Shown one piece after another: positions 41,598 through 51,659 of a stretch of 64,000 nt of DNA. The notes below the pieces were generated by a model that saw nothing but the letters and a program-made list of their open reading frames with translations, did not search any database and was not told the origin of the DNA. The stretch is from assembly GCF_026151205.1 (NCBI RefSeq), contig NC_087073.1, forward strand, positions 5,351,001 to 5,415,000, in the 5' to 3' direction. A program made the translations under genes and the position numbers. Origin of the DNA: Bolinopsis microptera (lineage: Eukaryota; Ctenophora; Tentaculata; Lobata; Bolinopsidae). How positions within the stretch are numbered: position 1 is the stretch's first letter; each line of letters begins with the position of its first letter.

Positions 41598-42665
41598 GGG
41601 ACTCTAGAGCGGGGGACTCTAGAGCGGGGGACTCTAGAGCGGACTTGGTCGGAAGTAGGACCCTAGAGCGGACTTGTTCGGAAGTAAGACCCTAGAGCGG
41701 AGTCAAATAGCCAGGGTAAGACTCTAGAGCGGAACTCCCTTACCGGTCGCGGTCCCATACTATGAGGACTCTAGAGCGGTATCCACACTTCGCAGTCTAC
41801 AAAGTTCGCAGGGTGGATGTGAGGTTTAGGGGTATCAAAAACGGAATCTCCAAGGGTGTAGAGGCGACCAGGACACTTTTGCTTCCTTTGGACGCATCGC
41901 CAACATTGACGGCCGTCTTGGGTAGGTTTTCCGTCCTTTTCGTAGCGGAAAAATTGCAGAACAAGGTTAATGCTGCCGGCTGTTCGTCCCCGGATGAAGA
42001 GTGAAGATGGGCTTCTCAGGAGGAGTTGAGGAATGGCTGTTACTCTGCATATTGTAGATAGTTGTAAAGAGGAGGAGGAATCGAATGTGATGTACTAAAA
42101 CTAAATTCTCCGTGCCATATATACTACACTATCGAAATCACTAACAAGAAACGTTATGCGATGGGATCTGATCTGGATCATACCCTGTCACCAGACTGAA
42201 CATGAGATACCCTTAGTATGTGCTAAAGTGTCACGCGATCAGGTCCTCATTTCTAAATGATCTGCTTGAGTGCACGTACTTGGTCGGTATTTCGCTTAGC
42301 GAAATCACATCGATACGACCAGTTCATAATTATACCTCTTTATCAAAGAATTTTTTTGCATTTTAGAGTAGCATGAGGATATTTCAGTCAAATGGAAGAA
42401 GTTTATACCGAACAATTGTCTAACGTATCTAAAAATTACAATGATATGATAGATAATATAAATAAATCGATATTGGACAATTTTCTGCTTCAACAACTCC
42501 ATGACTTATTCTAATGTCACGACTGTAATAATCAATCACGAGTTGTATCTAATCTGATTTCAATCTATCGACCAAGTCCGCTCTACAGTCCGCTCTCAAA
42601 TTTCTATAGATATAACCGCTCTAAAATCTGCATGTGGGTACCGCTCTAGAGTCCTGCTCCCGGTA
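41598..42665. mobile_element. Element bounded by inverted CTCTAGAGCGG arrays
   Basis: At 41598-41780 GACTCTAGAGCGG-type units occur about eight times in forward orientation (three of them as GGGGGACTCTAGAGC repeats). At 42560-42665 the inverse CCGCTCTA(G/C/A)AGTC occurs about four times. GGACTTGGTCGG (41642) and CCGACCAAGTCC-like ACCAAGTCCGC (42570) also pair. Between them lies a minus-strand FLYWCH-like ORF. Arrays in inverted orientation around a zinc-finger ORF resemble a DNA transposon with repeated terminal binding sites; this is inference. Confidence 0.6.
41771..42094 (-). CDS. FLYWCH-type zinc-finger fragment
   Basis: A 107-codon minus-strand frame without an ATG at its start. It contains LVLQFFRYEKDGKPTQDGRQ, then CWRCVQRKQKCPGRLYTLGD, and SVFDTPKPHIHPANF. 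The order FxRYxK, WxC, KCPGRLxT, HxH with two Cys and two His matches the FLYWCH zinc-binding module, a DNA- or protein-binding fold common in proteins derived from, or carried by, DNA transposons (for example MULE-type). No transposase catalytic domain is visible. The ORF runs into the CTCTAGAGCGG array at its C-terminus. Confidence 0.7.
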   Translation of the reverse strand, partial: YITFDSSSSLQLSTICRVTAIPQLLLRSPSSLFIRGRTAGSINLVLQFFRYEKDGKPTQDGRQCWRCVQRKQKCPGRLYTLGDSVFDTPKPHIHPANFVDCEVWIPL

Positions 42666-43793
42666 AAATATAGCTTTACAGTCATCCTCAATAAATGTAT
42701 TTAATCGTAGCTGTGAAAATAGTTTAAAACTATATATATATTATATATTATATATTATATAGATGTTATACAGATGGGGGCGATATTTTGAACGATTCTA
42801 TTTTATATTCATTTATTGCTGTACTCTGTAAAATTTGAAAAGTATTTAATATATATATTTATATAGACGATATATATATCGTCTCGCTTTATATATTTCG
42901 CTATACTGTAGAGCTCAATATGAAGGCAAAGAGATTAAAAATACAGCAAACCCTAAACTAACGGCCCTCTCTAACAAGCGGAGAGATTAAATAGGTAGCA
43001 AGGTCCCTTTATAGATTCCGATGAGAAAACTTGTGGATCTGCAACTTGTCCACCTCTCTAGTAGTTATAGACAGAATATTAACGGTATTAACGGTGGTAA
43101 TTTGCAAGACAAATATTAATCAGTCTGTAGAGTTTTTATAGACATAAAAACGTCGGGAGATCCATGGTAACGTGGTGGCTAAGTGAATTCCTGGACTATC
43201 AGTTTTAGGCAGTGGTTGGTGAAGGAATAAAATCATCCTTCCAACTGTTGATGGGTGGGGTCCTACTGGAGTCTCACAATTCACAAGGCTTAAAGAGCCC
43301 CACTCTAGGTGCACAACTTTAGAATTCTATGGTCGCAGGAGAATAACGGCCCTCATTTCCATGCGAATAACCATACAAAATCAATCGAAAAGTTAAACTT
43401 ATATACGCGATTATTTTAATGTCGTTGACATAAACATGATTGAGCACTACTAAAGATGAGCGAATAATCATACTATCATTTCTACAACTACTTCGTCACA
43501 ATTCTGGGACATTTAGTTAATATATGTACGTGGTGGGTATTAACGAGATATTTTTCAGGGTGAATATGAACCTGTCCGTCCACAAAATATTGACATTTAA
43601 GTTTAGGCCGTTAAACGTAAGGGAAAAAATAATCGATCAGTTTTTTGCGATTATTTAAATTACGTTCGCAATTAAATGTCATATAATATTCGTTGCCTTT
43701 GGCGTGATTGTTTGTCATTTGCAGACAATCAAATAAATACTTAGCCTTAGGCAACGGTATGCTGTCTTCGCTATACACTATATTATATGTAAT
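42666..43793. other. Intron sequence, no gene recognised
   Basis: AT-rich. A perfect hairpin AGACGATATATATATCGTCT lies at 42866-42885; GCGAGACGATATATAT also occurs at 56102. A 64-codon minus-strand frame at 43120-43314 is not recognised. Confidence 0.4.
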
Positions 43794-44609
43794 TTAGGTT
43801 GGTTCAAAAAAACCAAAATTTCTCAAATTTTGCTGAGTATAAGCTCAAACTTTGATCCCATGGCTAAAACACCCCCAAAAAAATTTTTTTGGTCCAACTC
43901 GTCTGGGATGGGACTGCACATGCCACGCCCTAATTTTGTGAGGTGCTTATACAGGTAAAATTCTTAAAATTGCTGTTTTTGACCTTTAAACGTCTAGATA
44001 GGGTCCCGAAAGCAATGGAGTGTAATATAAATGTGATAAAAAGGTTAACTTTAGTCAAGGTCTCATGTCTCTATGACCTTAGCATCAACATGTCTCTGCG
44101 CCTCCATTTTAAGGCGCGGTCGCGTCTCAACCATTGCTCAGTAAAGGTCGTAGAGACATGAGACTTCAACTAAAGTTAACCTTTTCCTACCATTTATATT
44201 AGAGTAGCACAGATTCAGAGCTCTAAACACATTCCTTTATCCTTAAAACGACGATCATATGAATTTTGCCTGTAAAAGTTGATATCTTGATGTCAATTAA
44301 CATCGTAAGCTTTTGAAATTAAGATTAATTAAATGAGTCATAATTCTTCACACAATATTTACACACAATATGAAAATATAAATACAGGAAGTCTTTCTTG
44401 GATTCGACATTGAACTTTTCTCGGTCCCTGCACTGGAAAGTGGAACTGATCCTTTAGGTTTAAAGAAGTCAGCAGGTTCTGATTTAGGTACCCTGGTTTT
44501 CGGATCGCCATGTCTTCACAAGCAAGCTGTCTAATCTTCGTTGCCAAAAAGAATTTGTTGCCAGAGGAATATTTTCGTCAAACTAGGATTTAAATGAGGT
44601 CCTTATAAT

Positions 44610-44790
44610 TTCTTTATGACCCGTCAGCTATAGGATAAGCATTGATGAGGTCCAATAATTCCTTCATAGCTCGTCACTGACAGGATCATTATCAACGATA
44701 TCCAATGATTCCTTCATAGCTCGTCACCGGTCACTGACAGGGTCACCGATCACTATTAATAAGGTCTGATGATTTCTTCGTGACTAACGA
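44610..44790. repeat. Tandem repeat inside the palindromic element
   Basis: Three imperfect units of about 57 bases with CCTTCATAGCTCGTCAC and TGACAGGATCATTA/TGACAGGGTCACC. Non-coding. Confidence 0.55.
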
Positions 44791-45180
44791 GGTACAGTAA
44801 TCTCTTACTGATACGTCAAGCCAAGTTAAGTAAATAACTATAAATATCCAAACATTAGCTAACAAAATAGCATCTGGTTCTAATTCCTTTACCAAGTTAT
44901 CAGTAATGGATCTAAATGAATCTTTTCTGTAAACTGATCTTCTTAAAGCTGAAGGACTGATTCCCTCTCCAGTCCCCAAGATGGAGAATATTTGTTAAAT
45001 TATTGTAGGATTCATGAAGAGGGGAAATTCTCCACGGTATGCTTGCGTTCTTCTGTAGGATGATGCCATAGCTGCCATATTCCCAATACTCGAACAGCTC
45101 GTTCTCGACAGTGACAACAGCAGTATACAAATTCACAAACTGCTCATTCATAAACATAAGGCTCCGGAATGCGACTTCAT
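44743..45180 (-). other. Possible captured coding fragment, frameshifted
   Basis: Minus-strand frames that look coding: one includes MFMNEQFVNLYTAVVTVENE, WEYGSYGIILQKNASIPWRI and NNLTNILHLGDW; the next frame continues SFRSITDNLVKELEPDAILL. I recognise no family. The region sits in the spacer of a non-autonomous element, so it may be a host gene piece captured by the transposon. Stops and shifts argue it is not functional. Confidence 0.3.
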
Positions 45181-45272
45181 TTTAAGAGAGCTTGGAAGAG
45201 GGCAAATTCCCCCAGTAATGTTTGTTTTCACTAGCAAATAGATCTTAAGGCTGAGCGTGAGTTTGAGACGAA

Positions 45273-45598
45273 TTTAGCTTTCATTTTAGACTTCACGTCT
45301 CCCGAAATAAAACTGCGAACAAAGTGAAACAAGGAACTAAGTAAACTGTAAAACCAAATTTTCGTCACGCATTGGACTTTATCAAGGTTACACTGAAAAG
45401 GGGAGGTTTGATCTCTGAACCAGAGAGTGTGGTAATTACCACACTCTCTGGTTCAGAGATCAAACCTCCCCTTTTCAGTGTAACCTTGATAAAGTCCAAT
45501 GCGTGACGAAAATTTGGTTTTACAGTTTACTTAGTTCCTTGTTTCACTTTGTTCGCAGTTTTATTTCGGGAGACGTGAAGTCTAAAATGAAAGCTAAA
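45273..45598. repeat. Perfect spacerless palindrome, 163-bp arms
   Basis: The sequence is symmetric about 45435/45436 (GTGGTAATTACCAC). The left arm from ACGAATTTAGCTTTC to ACACTCTCTGG is repeated in reverse almost base for base. Such palindromes are unstable in replication, which suggests a recent origin or an assembly artefact. Confidence 0.88.
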
Positions 45599-46305
45599 TT
45601 TGTTTTCACTAGCAAATTTTGCAACACAATGCAACCAACGAAGTTGTTCTTACCTCTGACAGTTCCAGGGTGTGGAGACGTGGAATCCAAGGAAGATTTT
45701 CTGTATTTTTTCATATTGCGTGTAATATAAATATTGTGTGTTAAGTATTATGATTCATTAAATTAATTTTAATTTCAAAAGCTTACGATGTTAATTGACA
45801 TCAAGATATCAACTTTTACAGGCAAAATTCATATGACTGTCGTTTTAAGGATGAAAGAATGTGTTTAGAGCTCTGAATCTGTGCTACTCTAATATAAATG
45901 GTAGGAAAAGGTTTACTTTAGTTGAAGTCTCATGTCTCTACGACATTTACTGAGCAATGGATGAGACGCGACCGCGCCTTAAAATGGAGGCGCAGAGACA
46001 TGTTGATGCTAAGGTCGTAGAGACATGAGACCTTGACTAAAGTTAACCTTTTTATCACATTTATATTACACTCCATTGCTTTCGGGACCCTGTCTAGACG
46101 TTTTAAGGTCAAAAACGGCAATTTTAAGAATTTTACCTGTATAAGCACCTCACAAAATTAGGGCGTGGCATGTGCAGTCCCATCCCAGACGAGTTGGACC
46201 AAAAAAATTTTTTTGGTGGTGTTTTAGCCATGGGATCAACGTTTGAGCTTATACTCAGCAAAATTTGAGAAATTTTATTTTTTTTGAACCAACCTAATAT
46301 GTATA

Positions 46306-47230
46306 CTAGAAAGCCCGTGGTAACAGGGACGAAGCTAGTAGTATTCTTTGAAAGAAAGTTTTAATCGCATCAAAAAAGATCCATCCCGACCGAAGATACA
46401 GCCGATTTAAATATAAAACACTTTAAACACAAAATAATAACCACAAAACCGATCAAAATGACGTTAAAACAATCTTTGCACGTGCGCATTAAAACACCGT
46501 TGCTATGGAACGTTTTGGTTGTTACCTAAATTCCTATTTCTCATCTAATTTGCACGTGGGCGGTCGTACGTACATACAGCAGAAATAATTCTCTGAATTA
46601 TAGTAGATACTAGAAAGCCCGTGGTAACAGGGACGAAGCTATTAGTATTCTTTGTAAGAAAGTTTTAATCGCATCAAAAAATATCCATCTCAACCGAAGA
46701 TACAGCCGATTTAAATATAAAACACTTTAAACACAACGTAATTACCACAAAACCGATCAAAATGACGTTAAAATAATCTTTGCACGTGCATGTGTATTGT
46801 GTGCATTAAAACACCGTTGCTATGGAACCTTTTGGTTGTTACCTAAATTCCTATTTTTCATCTAATTTGCACGTGGGCGGTCGTACAGACAACAACATCA
46901 GAAATATAATTCTTTGAATTATAGTAGACTAGAAAGCCCGTGGTCACAGGGAGGAAAGTAATAGTATTTTTTTGTCAGTAAGTTTTTCTTGCATCAAAAA
47001 ACATCCGTCACAACCAAAAATACAGCCGATTACAATGTAGCTCGAACTAAACACAACGTAATATCAACACAACCGATAAAAATGCCGTTCTTACAATCTT
47101 TGCACGTGCACGTGCGTGTAACAACCCTCGTTACCATGGTGACTATGCAACTTCCTATTTTTTATCTGATTTGCACGTGGGCGGTCGTACATACAGACAA
47201 CATCAGAAATAATTCTTTGAATTATAATAG
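46306..47230 (+). repeat. Dispersed repeat R2, three tandem units
   Basis: CTAGAAAGCCCGTGG starts at 46306, 46610 and 46929, giving units of about 305, 318 and 300 bases. Each ends GCACGTGGGCGGTCGTAC, then GAAATAATTCT and GAATTATAGTAGA. Units one and two are about 90% alike; unit three is more diverged. A fourth, inverted copy lies at 38699-38998. The array starts eight bases after the mariner-like element ends. Confidence 0.88.
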
Positions 47231-48800
47231 AGATATTATTATTATGTACTATGTAATATGTATAATGTACGTTATTCGTTATATTATATCAAAATTAGTG
47301 GGCAGCAGATTCTGATTCTTGTGATATAACTTGCTAAGATATTGTAAAGAATGTGCTCTTAAGAAGACGTGATGTACCAAACATCAAGTATAGAACGCTC
47401 AACACGTATTTAAACTGATCTGACCCCCGGGTTCTACATCAGAGATGTACGGACGCCACCGAAATAAGGTTGCAGTAGCCCCCACCGCTAGCGGGGGCAG
47501 CCGTTTCGCCACTGACATATTTTATTGGCATTGCCAAACAAACAATACATTTTAGGTATAAGTTGGGAGGTTGAAATTTTAAAGTTTACTGCAACTAAAT
47601 ATGCTGGCACAACATTTTAATGATAAGCTTAGACTAGCTGGCCTTTTAAATATAAATATTGGTCGTTATTAAAACCCGTTTAATAATGATAAAATAAATC
47701 TTGACCACATCTTTAATTGATGAGTTGTTGATTACTTAGAGTTAGAGTTTTTGACGTTTCTGATAAAACGTTTATTAATGAAATAGCATTTATAAATAGC
47801 GTTGAATATTTGATACCATATTGTTATTTATTATCTGTATTCAGCTCAGTAGTCTGTAGTCCGTCCTTTGCCTGCTGGCTCTACCTTGATCTTGTCTGAC
47901 ACGCGCGAAGCTATTGAAAAATAGTTGAGGTAGCAACGTGAGACCCGCTCTGCCATGGCTCTTTAGTTTGGGCAGGTCCGACTTACATCTATATAAGGAT
48001 AACCCTTGATTACTGGTTTATCGATAGTTAGCCATAGTTAGCTGCTAATACTATTCAAGAATTGGTATTTGTTAATAAATATAATCTATATTATAATATA
48101 ACCGCTGCAATATCACAATACTTGGGATATTATCAAATTCCTAGTATTGTGATCTGGCAGCGGGTAATCTTATAATAATATAACTAGGAACTGGCATTTA
48201 TAATAATATAACGCTCTACCAGGGCTCTACCGGCAGCGTTATCCACTCCAACTACCAAAATAAATGTTCCTAGATGTTGTATTGATCGTGCTATCATATT
48301 TATATAGCTATACAGCTCGCGCCAGTAAGACTAAGAAAAATTCTATACATTTGTCAGTATGAAGTGTATCATCCCCCAAAAGATGTATTAACTTCTGTGT
48401 TGGCAATGGCAATTTGTGCAGATCCCATTTTCACACGTTGTAGTCACGAATATCAGTACAAAACAAAATGTCAAGTTATCAGAGAAGAAATTACACTAAA
48501 AATATATAAAAACATCTAATCCCATTAACTATAGTCAAGTTGATGAGTGCGTACTTCTACGCACCTCTCGAAACATTCTTGCATTTAATTTACGCATTTA
48601 AAACAAAATATCGTCCAAATAATGCACTTGTAAGGTCACTCATAAAAATGAATTTTGAAATGAGTGTTGAGAGTTGCTTTTCAAGTCTCCTCTTGAAAAA
48701 ACTTCAGTAAAGCACTAAAAACGAATTTCCCAGTAATACAACTAGCCTTATATTTCGTGCTCCATTTCTAGTATCTCCGTATTAACAACCAAGTTTTCAG
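47231..48800. other. End of intron 15, no gene recognised
   Basis: AT-rich. A hairpin at 48098-48190 pairs AACCGCTGCAATATCACAAT with ATTGTGATCTGGCAGCGGGT. No ORF can be supported. Confidence 0.4.
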
Positions 48801-48950
48801 GTTCGACCAGAAGGAGACGCAGCGACTGTTATGGAAGTGTGTGAATCTATTTGTGGAGTCCTCAAGAAAGATATCTCAGCTCTATGTGTTGAAACCATTA
48901 GACCTGCCGAGATTAAAAGCGCCCTCAGTCTTTGTTTTACTGAAGTTAAT
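48801..48950 (+). CDS. Kinase-pseudokinase gene, exon 16: end of pseudokinase domain
   Basis: Fifty codons in phase 0 (acceptor CAAGTTTTCAG, possible donor GTAAGA). VRPEGDAATVMEVCESICGV then LKKDISALCVETIRPAEIKS and ALSLCFTEVN fit helices G-I of a kinase C-lobe: VMEVCESI takes the place of LMxxCWxx, and IRPAEIKSAL that of RPxFxEIxxxL. Purine-first codon bias favours this frame over an overlapping open frame. If the donor is not used, the protein ends 14 codons later at TGA 48993-48995. The distance from exon 15 (23 kb) is the main uncertainty. Confidence 0.72.
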
Positions 48951-50341
48951 GTAAGAGGAGATGTTAGTGTTTTGAAACTTTGCTTTCAAACATGACTGTT
49001 ATTTTAAGTCTCTGTTTAAGACTGAAGAATACCGATAAAACTGTTTTATGTCCGACTTAGGGACTTGTTTGTGAAAATTTAATTTTACTTTCACTTTCAG
49101 TGAATTTTATTCACGTTGTGTCGAATAAATCTTAATCAATTTATGCTTTGATATGCTAATATGAGAATACATCTTATGACCTGTTGCTGTGAAAACATAC
49201 GTGTTTTTTACCAAAAGCGGTACAGCTAGCTTTTCAGCATGATTTTGTCTTTCGCTCAATCCACAACCGTGCTTTTTGTACCGTAGCTTAATTAGTTAAA
49301 TAACGTTTAGCACGTTAATTTTTGGATGGGATTACACTTCTTGAATCTTTAAAAATTAGCTGAGTGTTCGTTCTGAGATTCGATTTCTATAAATTCTATT
49401 TCAATCTGTGTACAAGGTCATGACTGAGTGATCAAGTTGAGAGATAAAATAACTTTTGAAACGGCATAACTGTTTCAAAAGGTCTAGATGAGTAGAGATA
49501 GGATCCCCGATTCTGTTCAACTCAACGGACCGTTGAAAGTCCTGAGAAACTAACCAAATTGTTCAGGGATCGTTCAACTTCACATTTAATGTAATCACTG
49601 AAGGGGTTTCTAAATTATTACGCTAGTGGTTATTGTAATATAGATTAAACAGATAGGACTAATTGATAGTTCACTGTTTAACAGTCTCTCCACTGCAGCT
49701 CCAGAAAGGAATCATATAAAACTAAATGAATACATCTAGGCAATTATACTGTGAACTACCTGCTCCAGAACGTTCTCATTAAATGACCTCGGCTCGTTGG
49801 ATAGTGACTACCCTCTCGTAAATGGGATGGTAACAAGCTCGAGTCTTTGACCATGAAATAATTGCAACTGCACCTGTCCGAAACTAGGTTTTAGTTTTGT
49901 CCGAAACTAACAGCCATAAATAATAAATGAATCTCGCAGTTTCCATGATTAGTGATTACGGAGGGGGAGAGGTAGAAACTGTCCAAAAAGTGATTACGTA
50001 ATATGTAATATGTGAACGGCCCCTAAACAGAATATAGTGAATAATTTGAACCAAAATAAGCCTAGTTGCATTTGTACATGATCAGATGCGATAATCATTA
50101 TATTTTATAAGTTGTGTACTATGGTATTTGAGCTTGAATATTTCGCCTGTGATAATCTCAAGTCCATTCACTGAAAACAGGCTTAGTTAATGTTATCGAC
50201 AATAAACTGTACGCGGACAGCCTGCCAGAGTCCAGAGGCAACATTTAACTTTGGTGCCACTGCCACTGCCATACTTTATCGCACCTTTGCCATCTTCCGC
50301 ACATATTCGCACTACTATTAGTAGTACCACTACTCGTTCTT
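48951..50341. other. Mostly unannotated; partial Harbinger-like MITE at 49958-50023
   Basis: No gene is recognised. GTGATTACGTAATATGTAAT and GTGAACGGCCCCT at 49982-50023 match the right half of the MITE family at 50342 and 53510. GTCCGAAACTA occurs three times around 49880-49910. Confidence 0.45.
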
Positions 50342-50505
50342 TTTAGGGGTCGTTCACATATTTCGTAATACCCGGGGAGAGAGGGGGTAATTCTAACACA
50401 ATAACTATGTCAATGTGTATAACTGCATTGTATAACTGATTGATTATGAGGGGAGGGGGGATTAAAAATTGAGTAAGTAATAATAATATGTGAACGACCC
50501 CTTAA
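50342..50505. mobile_element. Harbinger-like MITE (TTA target duplication)
   Basis: The ends AGGGGTCGTTCACATATT and AATATGTGAACGACCCCT are inverted, and TTA flanks each side. A similar copy lies at 53510-53672. TTA duplication and GGGxxxGTTCAC ends fit PIF/Harbinger-type MITEs. The interior is not coding. Confidence 0.8.
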
Positions 50506-50525
50506 CAACTATCAACTGTATTGAA

Positions 50526-51030
50526 CATTTATGACCTTCCAGTTCCATAGATCATGAAATTGAGCACCAAGGGTAAGCAGTAACCTTTGCGTTCCCTGGG
50601 TTATCTGACACCCTTTGGGCTAATTAAACAGTAATCGAACGAGCTTAGCTTTGCTAAATACTGCAATCTTATTAACCAGTAAAAATGCAACTCTCCTCAT
50701 TGGTTGATGGAGTTAACATCGTCACAAGAACGCTGATATAATTTTCGCTGCAGCAGATAACATTTATGACCTTCCATGGATCGTTAGATCGTGAAATTTA
50801 GCAACAAGAGTAAGCAGTAACCTTTGCGTTCCCTGGGTAATCTGACACCCTTCTAGCTTTGGGCTTATACACTATACAGTAATCGAATGAGCTCAGCTTT
50901 GTAGATCAATACTGTAATCGTATTAACCAGTAAAAAGTCCACACTCGACACTTCTCATTTCATTGGTTGATGGAGTTAAACATCGTTGCACGAACACTGA
51001 TATAATTTCGGCTGCAGCAGATAACATTCA
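50526..51030 (+). repeat. Tandem duplication, about 240-bp unit
   Basis: ACATTTATGACCTTCCA occurs at 50525 and 50761, followed in both by GTAAGCAGTAACCTTTGCGT, ATCTGACACCCTT, TTGGTTGATGGAGTTAA and GCTGCAGCAGATAACATT. The units are about 85% alike. Non-coding. Confidence 0.85.
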
Positions 51031-51118
51031 TTTTACTGCTTATGTTTGGTGTTATGTTGTGTAACTTGTCCCTTAAATCGCGAATGCTTTGACCAACCCT
51101 GGGTGTTTGGTTGCTGGA

Positions 51119-51449
51119 GGGGCTCCAAAAAGGGAGGGGGCGCCAACAGGGGGCGCTTTTTGACCATTGTTAATGGTCTGGCCCGGCGCGCGCTACTTCG
51201 TAGCACTTACCGTCGGGCATTTCGATCATCGATGTTCGAGAAGAAAGCAGCGCGCGCTACTTCGAAGAAATTTAGTGTTTAGACGAGTAACATCATATCC
51301 GTCAAGCGCTTTTTTTGACGGATGTTACCCGTCTAAATTTCTTCGAAATATTGGCCCGATGGCAAGTGCTACGAAGTAGCGCGCGCCGGGCCAGATCATT
51401 AACAATTATGGTCAAGCGCTTTTTCAGCGGGGGGGGCGCCAACAGGCAA
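51119..51449. mobile_element. GC-rich palindromic element (GGCGCCAACAGG ends)
   Basis: The left arm has AAGGGAGGGGGCGCCAACAG, GGCCCGGCGCGCGCTACTTC and TTCGAAGAAATTTAG. The right arm repeats them inverted (CTAAATTTCTTCGAA, GAAGTAGCGCGCGCCGGGCC), around TCAAGCGCTTTTTTTGACGG. A GCGCCAACAGG motif occurs in direct orientation at both outer edges. The same CCCGGCGCGCGCTAC block appears at 51925. Confidence 0.75.
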
Positions 51450-51659
51450 CGTTACAACGTTAAGCCACTTAACCATGCACCTCCAGCTGTGGTATAATAG
51501 TGCAGGTATCACTTTATAGTCATTCATCTTTATCCTGCTGCAGTACTTACATATTGATATATTATGTATTTTGAATTATTTTACTTAATTTTACTTCTAG
51601 TTCTTTGCTTTTGATGATTTTAGGTCTGACTCTGAGGTTTGTCTCTTAATGCAAATTTG

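Larger units (their letters stand above)
43794..46297. mobile_element. 2.5-kb palindromic mariner-like element with 611-bp arms
   Basis: The left end TTAGGTTGGTTCAAAAAAAC and the right end ...TTTTGAACCAACCTAA are inverted, and similarity extends about 611 bases inward on both sides (43794-44404, 45687-46297). TTAGGTTGGTNCAAAA is the classic start of mariner terminal repeats (as in Hsmar1), and a TA on each side of GGTTGG fits a TA duplication. No transposase is present. The interior (44405-45686) holds a second, perfect palindrome and unrelated sequence. Confidence 0.78.

Noticed and set aside
43943-46148. Paired 72-codon ORFs in the palindrome arms
   Set aside because: The same sequence read from both arms; no family resemblance and the arms are terminal-repeat DNA.
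46989-47315. 108-codon ORF
   Set aside because: It lies across the third unit of repeat R2 and its flank; no family resemblance.
693-48950. Calling the gene a JAK
   Set aside because: Domain order is opposite to JAK, and no FERM or SH2 sequence is visible in the window.
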